64,000 nucleotides of DNA from Pseudomonadota bacterium (GCA_021847015.1 JAJZVW010000007.1:24942-88941), one strand, 5' to 3'; counted from the stretch's first letter, positions 1 through 9,297 are shown. Notes: generated by a model not told the origin, from the sequence alone. Numbers and translations are program-made.

Positions 1-155
1 CGCCGAATGTGCTGATGGCGCGGGACGCGCTGGCGGCTCCGCCGCCGAATGTGCTGATGGCGCGGGACGCGCTGGCGGCTCCGCCGCCGAATGTGCTGAT
101 GGCGCGGGACGCGCTGGCGGCTCCGCCACCGAATGTGCTGATGGCGCGGGACGCG
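1..155. repeat. 42-bp tandem repeat, about 3.7 copies visible
   Basis: Units begin at 6, 48 and 90, with a partial unit at 132 that decays after about 25 bases. Positions 1-5 match the end of a further copy, so the array probably continues left of the window. Copies are identical except for one ccg-to-cca change in the third. Near-identity suggests recent expansion by slippage or recombination. Confidence 0.85.
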
Positions 156-203
156 CCGGTGCCGGCGCGGAGCACGGGGCCATTCATTTCCAATGTTCCT
201 TGA
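1..203 (+). CDS. C-terminal end of a tandem-repeat protein (5' end outside window)
   Basis: The frame is open from the left edge to a TGA at 201-203. It reads a 14-residue unit, NVLMARDALAAPPP, three times, then a partial fourth unit that diverges into a short unique tail ending SNVP. The gene starts upstream of the window, so length and function cannot be judged. The unit is rich in Ala and Pro and has no signature I recognise. The frame is favoured because the repeat period (42 bp) is a multiple of three and the stop follows directly, but the same DNA could be a non-coding repeat. Its neighbour is convergent, 11 bp away. Confidence 0.45.
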   Translation, partial: PNVLMARDALAAPPPNVLMARDALAAPPPNVLMARDALAAPPPNVLMARDAPVPARSTGPFISNVP

Positions 204-214
204 CGGGATGGCGG

Positions 215-979
215 TCAGTGCTTGGCGACGGCGGCCGCGTCCTCGGCGAGGCCGCGGTAGGTGCCGACCGAGGCGCGCGGCATCGGCCCCGGCAGCAGCG
301 GATCGACGATCCACTGCGCCTTGGCGAGAACCGCCGTGAAGCGGTCGAGCACCCCCGCGGCGTCGGGATGGGCCTTGCGCAGCTCGGCGATCTCCTGGGC
401 CACGTATTCGAGATAGCCCCGGCTGTCGTGATACTCGACCACGGCGGCGATGCGGCCGTGGTCGAGGGCTCCGCCGTACTCGTAAGAGGCCGCGTCGATG
501 GTGTTCGAGCAGATTTCGATCATTTCCGGCACGGAATCGCGGACGCTTGCCGGCGCCAGCTCGCGCGCCTTGTGAATCGTGGCGATGACGGCCTGGTACT
601 TGGCCTCGGTCTGTGGGCTGTCGGGCGCGGTCTTCACCGCGGCCTCCAAATCGGCGAGCTGGCCATCGAACGCCGGGAATTTCTTGTCGTCCAGGTAGTC
701 CGAGAAATCGTCGTAAAGCTCGCGCACGGGATGGCCGAAATGCGGCAGCGCCAGCGCGGGCTGGTGGGCCTGCAACAATTCGTGCCCGACCATCAAATGC
801 CCTTCGAGCATGCCCATGCGGAACAGGAAGTCGGTGTCGCTGCCGGCATTGCCGAAGCGGAAGTCGATTCGCTGGACGGCGGGCCGCGCGGCGGGCGCCG
901 ACGGCGGAGGAACGGCCGGCGCGGCCATGGCGCCGCCGGACGCGGCACATAGGGTAAGGGCGAAAAGGATCGGTCGCAT
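215..979 (-). CDS. Secreted helical protein of unknown function, possibly iron-linked
   Basis: This 254-residue protein starts with a classical signal peptide (hydrophobic core FALTLCAASGG, cleavage likely after AMA near residue 20), then a Pro/Ala linker, so a periplasmic location is expected. The mature part is predicted mostly helical. It has a His-rich stretch near residues 60-85 (GHLMVGHELLQAHQ, then PHFGHPVREL) that could bind metal. I do not recognise a named family. The spacing of His and acidic residues loosely recalls periplasmic helical iron-uptake proteins such as EfeO or imelysin, but that is inference. A Fur-like palindrome lies 35 bp upstream of the start, supporting an iron link. 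It is transcribed away from nhaA. Confidence 0.7.
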   Translation of the reverse strand: MRPILFALTLCAASGGAMAAPAVPPPSAPAARPAVQRIDFRFGNAGSDTDFLFRMGMLEGHLMVGHELLQAHQPALALPHFGHPVRELYDDFSDYLDDKKFPAFDGQLADLEAAVKTAPDSPQTEAKYQAVIATIHKARELAPASVRDSVPEMIEICSNTIDAASYEYGGALDHGRIAAVVEYHDSRGYLEYVAQEIAELRKAHPDAAGVLDRFTAVLAKAQWIVDPLLPGPMPRASVGTYRGLAEDAAAVAKH

Positions 980-1013
980 GGAGGCCTCACGTATTCCCGC
1001 ACTCGGTCATAAG

Positions 1014-1028
1014 TGCGATTGGTTCGCA
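1014..1028. promoter_or_regulatory. Fur-like palindrome upstream of the secreted protein
   Basis: TGCGATTGGTTCGCA is a 5-bp inverted repeat (TGCGA/TCGCA) around a 5-bp centre. It resembles the TGCGAATNNTTCGCA style of alphaproteobacterial Fur sites. Two further half-like TAGTCGCAT blocks follow near 1051-1060 and 1071-1080. It sits in the 174-bp divergent gap between the secreted-protein gene and nhaA, so either could be controlled. Confidence 0.4.
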
Positions 1029-1153
1029 GTTGCGTTTTGATAATCGGTCTTAGTCGCATCGTCAAGGGAATTAGTCGCATGCTCCAAGGCGGCATCGTCA
1101 GGTGGCGGCCGTCGTGATATGACGCCCCTCAACCGCACGGATCGGGAAAGACC

Positions 1154-2317
1154 ATGCCGCTGTCCGCCATCCGCGAATTCCTGCGCCTTGAAGCCGCCGG
1201 CGGCGTGGTTCTGGCGGCGGCCGCGGCATTGGCGATCATCCTCGCCAATTCGCCCCTGGGCGGGATCTACGACGCCGTGCTGGGTGCCGAGGCGGCGGTG
1301 CGGGTGGGCCCGCTCGGCCTGTCGCAGAGCCTGGTGCATTGGATCAACGACGGCCTGATGGCCGTGTTCTTCCTGCTCGTCGGCCTGGAGATCAAGCGCG
1401 AGATGCTGGCGGGCGAATTGTCCACCCGCAAGCGGGCGGCGCTTCCCGCCATCGCCGCGTTGGGCGGCATGGCGGTGCCCGCCCTGGTCTATCTGGCGTT
1501 CAATTGGCGGAACCCGGTGGCCGTCAGAGGGTGGGCCATTCCCTCCGCCACCGACATCGCCTTCGCGGTGGGTGTCCTGTCTCTGGCCGGAAAGCGGGTG
1601 CCATCGTCCCTCAAGGCGTTCCTGCTGGCACTCGCCATCCTCGACGACCTCGGCGCCATCGCCATCATCGCCGTCTTCTACACCTCACACCTGTCGGCCT
1701 TGTCCCTGGGGCTGGCGGCCCTGGGCTGCGGCGCGCTGGCGGGGCTGAACGCGCTTGGGGTGCGCGCCATCGCCGCTTACGTCCTGGTCGGCGTCTTCGT
1801 CTGGCTGTGCGTGCTGGAATCCGGCGTCCACGCCACCCTGGCCGGCGTGGTCCTCGCCTTCGCCATTCCCCTGCGCGGCCCGGATTCCTCCCTGCTCCGC
1901 GTGGAGGCCGCGCTGCACCCCTGGGTGACGTTCGGCATCCTGCCCCTCTTCGCCCTCGCCAACGCGGGCGTCTCGCTGAGGGGCCTGTCACCGGCAAGCC
2001 TGGCCGAGCCGGTGCCGCTCGGCATCCTGCTGGGCCTGTTCCTCGGCAAGCAGGCCGGGGTCGCCATCGCCTCGCTGGCCGCCTTTCGCCTGGGGCTCGG
2101 CGAATTCCCCGCCGGCGCGTCCCGGCGCCAGTTCCACGCCACCGCCGTCCTTACCGGAATCGGCTTCACCATGAGCCTGTTCATCGGCACCCTGGCGTTC
2201 CAGGAACCCGGCTACGAGGCCGCGCTGCGCATCGGCGTCCTCGCCGGATCGCTGCTCTCCGCCGCCACCGGATACCTTCTGCTCACCCACGCGACCGGGC
2301 GCGTGACGGGACCGTAA
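1154..2317 (+). CDS. nhaA: Na+/H+ antiporter NhaA
   Basis: An inner-membrane antiporter exporting Na+ in exchange for protons, for pH and salt homeostasis. The 387-residue length is normal for the family. The N-terminus LRLEAAGGVVLAAAAALAII and the LVGLEIKREMLAGEL loop are typical. The unwound-helix motif ATDIAFAVGVLSL and the ion-binding Asp pair in ILDDLGAIAIIAVFY are present, and the C-terminal half has TGIGFTMSLFIGTLAF. Hydrophobic segments run throughout, consistent with 12 helices. The ATG at 1154 follows GGGAAAGACC. Monocistronic; the next gene begins 127 bp downstream. Confidence 0.97.
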   Translation: MPLSAIREFLRLEAAGGVVLAAAAALAIILANSPLGGIYDAVLGAEAAVRVGPLGLSQSLVHWINDGLMAVFFLLVGLEIKREMLAGELSTRKRAALPAIAALGGMAVPALVYLAFNWRNPVAVRGWAIPSATDIAFAVGVLSLAGKRVPSSLKAFLLALAILDDLGAIAIIAVFYTSHLSALSLGLAALGCGALAGLNALGVRAIAAYVLVGVFVWLCVLESGVHATLAGVVLAFAIPLRGPDSSLLRVEAALHPWVTFGILPLFALANAGVSLRGLSPASLAEPVPLGILLGLFLGKQAGVAIASLAAFRLGLGEFPAGASRRQFHATAVLTGIGFTMSLFIGTLAFQEPGYEAALRIGVLAGSLLSAATGYLLLTHATGRVTGP

Positions 2318-2444
2318 ATATCCGGGAAGCGGAAGCCGGCCAAATCCGGTTTCATTTGGGACCGCGTTCCCTGTGGCCCGAACTCGCCCAGTATGCTTAA
2401 CTGCCACCTCGAATGACGGCGGGTGTCGGCGTGCGGGATCGGGC

Positions 2445-4250
2445 ATGAAGGGGAATGGAACCGGGGAAGAACATCCCCACGAACCGCCGTCGCAAGGGCG
2501 TCCCCAGAGTTTCATTCTCCAATTCATCCGTCTCGCCGGGCCGTATTGGAACTCCGAGGAAAAATGGAAAACGCGAGGTCTTCTCGCGTTGCTCGTGGCC
2601 CTGACCGTCGTTCAGATTTTCGTCCAGGTCCGGATCAACCTCTGGAGCGCCAAGCTTTTCGACGCCCTGGAACAGAGATCCATGGCGAATTTCTTTGTGC
2701 AGATCGGCGTCTTCGTCGTCATCCTGCTGACGGGCATGACCGTCACCGCGGTCCACCTGTTCCTCAAACGGTGGATCCAACTGGACTGGCGGCGCTGGCT
2801 GACCCGCAGGACGCTCGACCGCTGGATGGCGGCCGGCCATCAATTCCAGGTCAACCACATACCCGGTGAACACGACAACCCCGACGGGCGCATCGCCGAA
2901 GACGTCCGCGTCACCACCGAGGCGGCCATCGACCTTGGCCATTCCCTGCTGTACTGCATCCTGCTGCTGGCCAGTTTCGTCAAGATCTTGTGGTCGCTGT
3001 CGGGACCCCTGGAGTTCGATGTGGGCGCCCTGCGCCTGTCCATTCCCGGCCACATGGTCTGGGTGGCGCTGATCTATTCCTCCACGGCGACGTCCCTGGC
3101 CCTGCTGGTGGGCTGGCCCCTGATCCGGGTGACCGACAAGCGCCAGAGCGCCGAGGCCAATTTCCGCTTCGGCCTGGTGCGCGGACGCGAGAACGCCGAG
3201 GCCATCGCGCTGCTGCACGGCGAAGCCGACGAGAACCGGCGGCTGGGCGGCCTGTTCCAGGGGATCGAGGTGGCGTGGCTGCGCCAGACCTGGGCGCTGA
3301 CGCGCCTGTTCCTGTTCACCACCGGCTATTCCATCCTGTCCACCGCCTTTCCCATCCTGATCGCCGCGCCGCGGTTCATCTCCGGCGCCATCACCCTGGG
3401 CGCCCTGATGCAGACGGCCCAGGCGTTCCAGCAATTGGCGTCGGCCCTGTCGTGGCCGGTGGACAATTTGCAACGGGGCGCGGAGTGGCGGGCCTCGGTC
3501 GAGCGGGTGCTGGCGCTGTCCCACGCGCTGGAGGATCTGGAGCGGCGGTCCTCGCCCTTCGGGGAAAACGCCATCGAGGTACGGAAGGCCGGCGGACCGA
3601 ACCTGACGTTCCACGACCTGTGCATCGCCAACCCCGACGGCGGCATCGTCTTCACGGACTTCAACGCCGAGATCGCCCCCGGCGAGCGGGTGCTGATTTC
3701 GGGCGATCCCATCGCCGCCATCAAGCTGTTCAAGGTGGTGGCCGGCCTCTGGCCGTGGGGGCGCGGACGGGTGGAACTGCCCACCGACGCGACCATCTTC
3801 TTCATGCCGCAGCGGCCTTACCTGCCGATCGGCCGGCTGCGCAGCGCGGTCAGCTACCCCACCGGTCCCGACGCGTTCGACAACGCCCAACTGTGCGCCG
3901 CCCTGCAACGGGTCGGCCTGTTCCACCTCTGCCCCCGCCTGGACGAGACCCAGACCTGGGAACAGGTGCTGACGGTGGGCGAACAGCAGCGCATCGGCTT
4001 CACGCGCATGCTGCTTCACCGCCCCAACTGGATATTCATCGAGGAGGCGACCGACGCCCTCGATACCGAGGGCGAGGAGGAGATGATGCAGCTTCTGCGG
4101 GACGACTTCCCCGACGCCACCGTGCTGACCATCGGCTACCACGCCACCCTCGATGCCTATCACGGCCGCAGGCTGGTGCCGCTCGACCGCCGCGCCACGC
4201 CGCGCACGCCCAAGCGGCGGGCGATGGCGAAACAGCCCGTCTCCCGCTGA
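2445..4250 (+). CDS. SbmA/BacA-like ABC transporter, fused permease-ATPase, altered Walker A
   Basis: This is a half-transporter of the SbmA/BacA/YddA type: an N-terminal membrane domain (ABC_membrane_2-like; helices near residues 45-75, 85-110, 165-190, 200-225 and 305-340), then an ABC ATPase domain from about residue 380. The signature LTVGEQQRIGFTRMLLHRP and the switch sequence are recognisable, and AGLWPWGRG is typical. The expected GxxGxGKS/T is instead GDPIAAIKLF, with no P-loop glycines and no Lys-Ser/Thr, and the Walker B end reads IEEATDALD instead of DEATSALD. Members are known or thought to import peptides or modified fatty acids; ATP use here is doubtful. The ATG at 2445 is preferred because the upstream in-frame extension is low-complexity. 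Confidence 0.85.
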   Translation: MKGNGTGEEHPHEPPSQGRPQSFILQFIRLAGPYWNSEEKWKTRGLLALLVALTVVQIFVQVRINLWSAKLFDALEQRSMANFFVQIGVFVVILLTGMTVTAVHLFLKRWIQLDWRRWLTRRTLDRWMAAGHQFQVNHIPGEHDNPDGRIAEDVRVTTEAAIDLGHSLLYCILLLASFVKILWSLSGPLEFDVGALRLSIPGHMVWVALIYSSTATSLALLVGWPLIRVTDKRQSAEANFRFGLVRGRENAEAIALLHGEADENRRLGGLFQGIEVAWLRQTWALTRLFLFTTGYSILSTAFPILIAAPRFISGAITLGALMQTAQAFQQLASALSWPVDNLQRGAEWRASVERVLALSHALEDLERRSSPFGENAIEVRKAGGPNLTFHDLCIANPDGGIVFTDFNAEIAPGERVLISGDPIAAIKLFKVVAGLWPWGRGRVELPTDATIFFMPQRPYLPIGRLRSAVSYPTGPDAFDNAQLCAALQRVGLFHLCPRLDETQTWEQVLTVGEQQRIGFTRMLLHRPNWIFIEEATDALDTEGEEEMMQLLRDDFPDATVLTIGYHATLDAYHGRRLVPLDRRATPRTPKRRAMAKQPVSR

Positions 4251-4526
4251 CGGGCGTCAGCCGGTTTCACCCGTGCGGAGACGGTACCGGACGCGCACCC
4301 GGCCACCCTGAACTTCGGCAAGGCCGGGGGGGCGGTCGGAAACCACACCGCAAACGTGCGTATTTCCCCCATCTCGCGATGTCCCTGCAACATAAACTTC
4401 ATTTGGTTGCAAATGCGCGCAGCCGTACACGAAATACAGGGACCGTAGCGCTTTCGGCCGAGACCGCGGAAAGCGGCGGGCCCACTTGCGGTCGGCGCGC
4501 GGGAATTGAGCGGAAGGAGAGGCGGG

Positions 4527-6500
4527 ATGGGCATGCAGCGATTGCTGGGCAGCTTTTCCTTGAAAATTCAGATCGGCTTCATCGTCGCCATGGCTGTGAG
4601 CGCATTCCTGGTGGTCCTGGCAATTCAATATTACAGTTCGGTCCATGAGGAGATCGCCGCCAACGACTTCGACGCCGCCGTGAGCCTCAGGACGGAAGTG
4701 GGGAACGCGGTCTTATACATGGCCAACGCCCGCAGGAAGGCGGATGAGTTCCTCATCGGCCGGGACCCCGACGTTGCCAGGGAATGCCGGGATGCCGTGA
4801 AGTCCGCAGCCAGCATCATGGCCCTGATCATCCCTCGGACCGCCCAGGGACCGAACCGCGAGCGCGCCGAGCGCGTCAAGGAGGGGATCGAGAGGTACGA
4901 ACACCGGCTTGCCGAACTGATCGACGTCCAAACCAAGGTCGGATTCGATGACAGCCAGGGATTGCATGGGACGCTCCGCGCCTCGGCGCAAGAGGCCGAA
5001 AGCGCCGTCGCGTCAGCCAAGCAGGACCGCCTGACCAGCCTCATGCTGATGATGCGGCGGCAAGAAATGGAAATCCTGGCCCGTCCCGACGCAGCCTCCC
5101 GCGAGCAATTTGGCAAGCGCGGCGAGGAATTCGACCAAGCCTTGGCCGCCTCGACCCTTCCGCCCGCGGAAAAGGCCGGTATTGCCGAACGGGTGCGGCG
5201 CTATCGCGACGAAGCCCTCCGATTGGCCGACGGGGTGAGCGCTCTTGCCGCAGCGACCCGTTCCCTGTCGCTGCGATACGGTCGAGTCGAGTCGGACCTT
5301 ATAGCCCTCCAATCCGCGGAGACCATCCTCGCCCAACGGGCGACGGCCCGCAACGCCAGCACGTCGAAAGCCGCCACGCTGGTCATCCGGGGAACCCTGG
5401 CGGCGGCCACCCTGGCGCTCTCGGTGTTCGGCTTCGCCGTCGCCCGCGCCATCTACCATCCGCTGAACGGAATGATGGAGTTCATGGCGCGGCTCGCCGC
5501 AGGAAACCTTGACGGCGCGGTTCCTTCCACCGACCGCCGGGACGAGGTGGGCCGCATGGCTTTGGCCGTGGCGGTATTCAAGGACCACATGATCGAAGTC
5601 GAAAGCCTGCATCGCGACCGGGAACAGGCCAAGGCCCGGATGGAAGAGGAGCGCAGGCGGACGATGATGCGCGTGGCGGACCAGTTCGAAAGCGGCATCC
5701 TGGCGACGGTTGGGAACGTCGCCACGGCGGCCGACGATATGCACGCCGCCGCCCAGACCATGTCCGCCGCGGCCCGGCAGTCCGACGTCCGGGCGCACAA
5801 GGTGGCCGACGCCGCCGGACATGCCTCGATGAACGTTCAAACGGTGGCCGCGGCGGCGGAGGAACTGTCGGCCTCGATCAACGCGATCACCCACCAGGTG
5901 ACCGAGGCGGCAACCATATCCTCCAGCGCGACCGAGGAGGCCGCGCACGCCAACGATCTGGTGCGCGGCCTGGCCCAGACGGCCAGCAAGATCGGCGAGG
6001 TCATCGGGCTGATCAAGGACGTCGCCAGCCAAACCAACCTGTTGGCGCTGAACGCCACCATCGAGGCGGCGAGGGCCGGCGAAGCCGGCAAGGGCTTTGC
6101 CGTGGTGGCGGGCGAGGTCAAGAATCTCGCCAATCAAACGGCCAGGGCGACCGAGGAGATCACCACCCAGATTTCGTGCGTCCAGGACGAGATCCATCTT
6201 GCGGTGACGGCGATCGGGCGGATCAATCGCGTCATCGAGCAAGTCCGCGACATTTCCTCGGGGATTGCCGCCGCTGTCGAGCAGCAGGGTGCCGCGACCG
6301 CCGAAATCGCCCGCAACGTTCAGGAGGCGGCGGATGGCACCAACGCGGTTTCGGCCAACATTGCCGGCGTGACCGAAGCGGCGGCGACAACCGAGGCAGC
6401 CGCCGAGCACGTGCTGGCCTCGGCCGGCGGCCTGGCCACGGAAGCCGGAAAACTGCGGGATGGCGTGGCGGCGTTCCTGTCGACCGTGCGTGCGGCCTGA
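4527..6500 (+). CDS. Methyl-accepting chemotaxis protein (membrane chemoreceptor)
   Basis: A 657-residue transducer. One membrane helix lies at about residues 12-32 and a second near 290-310. Between them is a helical periplasmic sensor of the HBM/TarH type, rich in Ala and Glu. A HAMP domain follows (the second helix ends ARAIYHPLNGMMEFMARLAAGNLDG). The cytoplasmic coiled coil holds the conserved hairpin tip [20 protein letters not shown] and VVAGEVKNLANQTARATEEI. It should signal to CheA/CheW at the receptor array; the ligand cannot be told. The ATG at 4527 has AAGGAGAG 6-7 bases upstream, which decides it over the TTG at 4506. No che genes are adjacent. Confidence 0.93.
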   Translation: MGMQRLLGSFSLKIQIGFIVAMAVSAFLVVLAIQYYSSVHEEIAANDFDAAVSLRTEVGNAVLYMANARRKADEFLIGRDPDVARECRDAVKSAASIMALIIPRTAQGPNRERAERVKEGIERYEHRLAELIDVQTKVGFDDSQGLHGTLRASAQEAESAVASAKQDRLTSLMLMMRRQEMEILARPDAASREQFGKRGEEFDQALAASTLPPAEKAGIAERVRRYRDEALRLADGVSALAAATRSLSLRYGRVESDLIALQSAETILAQRATARNASTSKAATLVIRGTLAAATLALSVFGFAVARAIYHPLNGMMEFMARLAAGNLDGAVPSTDRRDEVGRMALAVAVFKDHMIEVESLHRDREQAKARMEEERRRTMMRVADQFESGILATVGNVATAADDMHAAAQTMSAAARQSDVRAHKVADAAGHASMNVQTVAAAAEELSASINAITHQVTEAATISSSATEEAAHANDLVRGLAQTASKIGEVIGLIKDVASQTNLLALNATIEAARAGEAGKGFAVVAGEVKNLANQTARATEEITTQISCVQDEIHLAVTAIGRINRVIEQVRDISSGIAAAVEQQGAATAEIARNVQEAADGTNAVSANIAGVTEAAATTEAAAEHVLASAGGLATEAGKLRDGVAAFLSTVRAA

Positions 6501-6525
6501 TCGCCCGGCACAGACGCCGCCCCCT

Positions 6526-7863
6526 TCAGTCGGCTTCGCCGGTGCGGATAAGGTTGGCGTACCAGCCGGCCGAGGTTTTGGGGATGCGCTTCTGCCCGTC
6601 GGCGTAGTCCACGTAGATCAGGCCGAAGCGGTTGTTGTAGCCCGATCCCCATTCGAAATTGTCGAGCAGCGACCAGACGAAATAGCCGCGCACGTCGACG
6701 CCTGCGCGGACCGCCGCCGCCATGGCGGCGGTGTAGTCCCTGAGGAAGGCGATGCGGTGGGGATCGTGCACCCGGCCGGCCTCGTCGGGCTTTTCCTTGT
6801 CGCTGCCCATGCCGTTCTCGGTGACGTAGATGGGCAGACGGTAGCGCTTGTGCAGGCGCAGCAATTCGTCGCGGAAGGCATCGGGATGGATGGCCCAGCC
6901 GATGGCGGGATGAGGCTCCTCCTGCGGCCCGTTGCCCCAGACGAAGCCGAGTTGCCCGGCTTCGTCGGCGCGGGAATAGATGGGACCGTAATGGTTCAGG
7001 CCGAACCAGTCGAGCGGACGGCTGATGGCGGCCATGTCGCCGGCCTGGATGTAGGGCTCGAAGTCGCGCGCCACCGCCTCGGGATAGTAGCCCAGCAATT
7101 GCGGATCGGGAAAGACGCCGTTCCAATGGGCATCCAGCAGGACCGCCGCCTTGCGGTTCCCGGGCGTGTCGGTCTCGGGATGGACGGGCTGACAGTTGTG
7201 CACGGCGCCCAGCGACGCCCCCGGAACCAGCGCGCGCAGCACGTCGATGGCGCCGCCGTGGGCACGGTTGAGATTGTGGGCGGCCTTCAGATACGCCACC
7301 CGGTCGGACGCGCCCGGCGCGTTCCAGTTGAAGGCGTAGCCGAACAGGATCGCGACGTTGGGCTCGTTGAAGGTGGCGAAATGCTTGACCCGGTCGCCGT
7401 AGCGCCGGGCGATCAGGGTGGCGTAGTCGGCGAACCACCCGGCCACGTCGCGGTTGGTCCAGCCGCCCAGATCGTCGAGCGCCTGCGGCAGGTCCCAGTG
7501 GTACAGGCACAGCCAGGGCTGGATGCCGGCCTCCAGCACGCCGTCGATCAGGCGGTCGTAGAAATCGAGGCCCTTGGAATTGACCGCGCCGCGCCCGCGG
7601 GGAAGCACCCGCGGCCACGCCACGGAGAAACGGTAGGCGTGAAGGCCGATATCCGTCATCAGCCGGATGTCTTCGGCGTAGCGGTGGTAATGGTCGCAGG
7701 CGACATCGCCGTTCTCGCCATTGGCCACGCGGCCGGGATAACGGGAATGGGTGTCCCAGATGCTGGGCGCCCGGCCGTCCTCGCTTGCCGCGCCTTCGAT
7801 TTGATAGGCGGCGGTCGAAGCCCCCCAGACGAAACCCGGCGGAAGACCCAAAGACGTTCCCAT
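6526..7863 (-). CDS. GH1 beta-glucosidase
   Basis: A cytoplasmic family 1 glycoside hydrolase, about 445 residues, the usual length. It begins GFVWGASTAAYQIEGAASEDGR, the family's N-terminal sugar-binding signature. The acid/base Glu lies in TFNEPN (about residue 167) and the nucleophile Glu in YVTENGMG (about 349). The C-terminal SLLDNFEWGSGYNNRFGL completes the active site. Substrates are probably beta-glucosides or related disaccharides. The ATG at 7863 is preferred; an in-frame GTG lies at 7872 and neither has a clear ribosome site. Convergent with the chemoreceptor gene, 25 bp apart. No sugar transporter is next to it. Confidence 0.95.
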   Translation of the reverse strand: MGTSLGLPPGFVWGASTAAYQIEGAASEDGRAPSIWDTHSRYPGRVANGENGDVACDHYHRYAEDIRLMTDIGLHAYRFSVAWPRVLPRGRGAVNSKGLDFYDRLIDGVLEAGIQPWLCLYHWDLPQALDDLGGWTNRDVAGWFADYATLIARRYGDRVKHFATFNEPNVAILFGYAFNWNAPGASDRVAYLKAAHNLNRAHGGAIDVLRALVPGASLGAVHNCQPVHPETDTPGNRKAAVLLDAHWNGVFPDPQLLGYYPEAVARDFEPYIQAGDMAAISRPLDWFGLNHYGPIYSRADEAGQLGFVWGNGPQEEPHPAIGWAIHPDAFRDELLRLHKRYRLPIYVTENGMGSDKEKPDEAGRVHDPHRIAFLRDYTAAMAAAVRAGVDVRGYFVWSLLDNFEWGSGYNNRFGLIYVDYADGQKRIPKTSAGWYANLIRTGEAD

Positions 7864-8122
7864 AGCATTCACCGTCGGTGGCGCGGATACGGGGCCAGTC
7901 TAGACGGAACATGCCTTCCGTCAAGGAAGGGCGGGAACCGACGTGGCGGGCGATGGGTGATGATCGACGGCTGCGATGTCGTCGCCGCTCTCCGCGATGG
8001 GGATGGACGGCCGGACTGTCTTGAATCTTGAACCGCGGGCTCATGCATCGTAGCGTGCCCAACCGCCGGCCCCGGGTATATTTCCGCGATGGCCGAAGGG
8101 CTGTGGCAACAGAGTGCTGCCC

Positions 8123-9241
8123 ATGAATTTTCGCCTGCTGTTCGACACCGCGCTGCGGCAGCTTTACCGTGCCATCCCTGGGCGACCACACCGGCGCGGC
8201 GTCATATTGGTGTCCAGCGGCGGCATCGGCGACACCATTCTTTTTTCGGCCGCGGCACCATATTTCGCGCGGCTGGCCGAGCCCGGGGAAGCCATCACGG
8301 TGGTGACGCAGGCGGCCAGCGCGGCCGTCGGGTTCCTGCTGCCTCCCGGATTTACCCAATTCCCCGTGAATTACAGGAAGTTCCAGCGCAACCGCATTTA
8401 TCGCGCGCTGATCGGCTGGCGGATCTCTCGCCTTTCCGCACGGCTGTGCATCGCGACCGATTATCTGCGGCACCCGCTTGTGGACGACGCCTTCGTTTTC
8501 TTTTCCGACGCCCCGCGGCGGATCGGCCTGGAGCCGAAGCCGTGGCCGAAATACGTCGCCGCGCTGCGTGCCAACCTGGCGTTCTACGACACGATCGTGC
8601 CCATAACCCATGCGCCGATGCATCGCTACATGCGCTGGCTCCATCTCGCCACCGCTCTGGCCGGCGAATCGTTGCCGGTCCGCCCCATCGGGGGGGCGGT
8701 TGCGGGAACGCGGGAGCATCCAACGGAGTGCGTAGTGTTCCACCCCTTCGCGTCCACCAGGACGCGCCAGCCGCCGGCGGAATTGTTCGTCCGATTGCTC
8801 GACCGGCTTCCGCCCGGCTATAGGGCGGTGCTCTCCTGCGGTCCCGGCGATCTCGACCGCAATCCGGATTTCGTCGGCTTCGCCGGCGATCCGCGCGTCA
8901 CCATCGACGCCACCAGCCTTGCCGAGAAGACGGCGCTGCTCGCACGCGCCTCGCTGGTGGTGTCCGTCGATACCTCGGTCATGCACCTGGCGGCCATCCT
9001 GGGCACGCCGACGCTTTGCATCGCTTCGGCGGCGCACGTTATCGACAGCGTGCCCTACGACCCGCGCATGAACGCGGGCAACGTTCGCTTCATCCTTGCC
9101 GATGTCGATTGCGCCGGCTGCCTTGGAAATTGCAACCGCGCCCATGCCGGTGAGCGCTATCCCTGCGTGGACGCCATTGGCGCCGAGACGGTCGAGGCCG
9201 CCATGCGCGACGCGCTCAACGCCCCGGAGGTTGCGGATTAG
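8123..9241 (+). CDS. GT9 family glycosyltransferase (heptosyltransferase-like)
   Basis: A 372-residue GT-B enzyme resembling the ADP-heptose:LPS heptosyltransferase family. The N-terminal Rossmann half contains VILVSSGGIGDTILFSAAAP, the family's acceptor-side motif. The C-terminal half has VVSVDTSVMHLAAILGTPTLCI, the donor-binding SVDTGxxHLAAALG-type motif. It probably adds a sugar to LPS core or a related surface glycan at the inner membrane's cytoplasmic face. Four Cys occur near the end (DCAGCLGNCNRAHAGERYPC), a pattern that might hold a metal, seen in some GT9 members. ATG 8123 is preferred over GTG 8114. It stands alone. Confidence 0.88.
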   Translation: MNFRLLFDTALRQLYRAIPGRPHRRGVILVSSGGIGDTILFSAAAPYFARLAEPGEAITVVTQAASAAVGFLLPPGFTQFPVNYRKFQRNRIYRALIGWRISRLSARLCIATDYLRHPLVDDAFVFFSDAPRRIGLEPKPWPKYVAALRANLAFYDTIVPITHAPMHRYMRWLHLATALAGESLPVRPIGGAVAGTREHPTECVVFHPFASTRTRQPPAELFVRLLDRLPPGYRAVLSCGPGDLDRNPDFVGFAGDPRVTIDATSLAEKTALLARASLVVSVDTSVMHLAAILGTPTLCIASAAHVIDSVPYDPRMNAGNVRFILADVDCAGCLGNCNRAHAGERYPCVDAIGAETVEAAMRDALNAPEVAD

Positions 9242-9258
9242 GGCGGCGGCGGAGAGGC

Positions 9259-9297
9259 GACGGCGGCCGGCCGGATTCCCCCGAGGCGGCCGCCGTC
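9259..9297. terminator. Stem-loop between convergent genes
   Basis: Arms GACGGCGGCC (9259-9268) and GGCCGCCGTC (9288-9297) pair perfectly over 10 bp with a 19-base loop. An A-run, not a T-run, follows on the plus strand, so it is not a textbook intrinsic terminator. It lies between the GT9 gene and the convergent regulator, where it may stop or stabilise both transcripts. Confidence 0.5.

Noticed and set aside
2397-4163. Minus-strand open frame opposite the ABC transporter
   Set aside because: Low-complexity, Gln/Arg/Gly-rich antisense of a recognisable gene.
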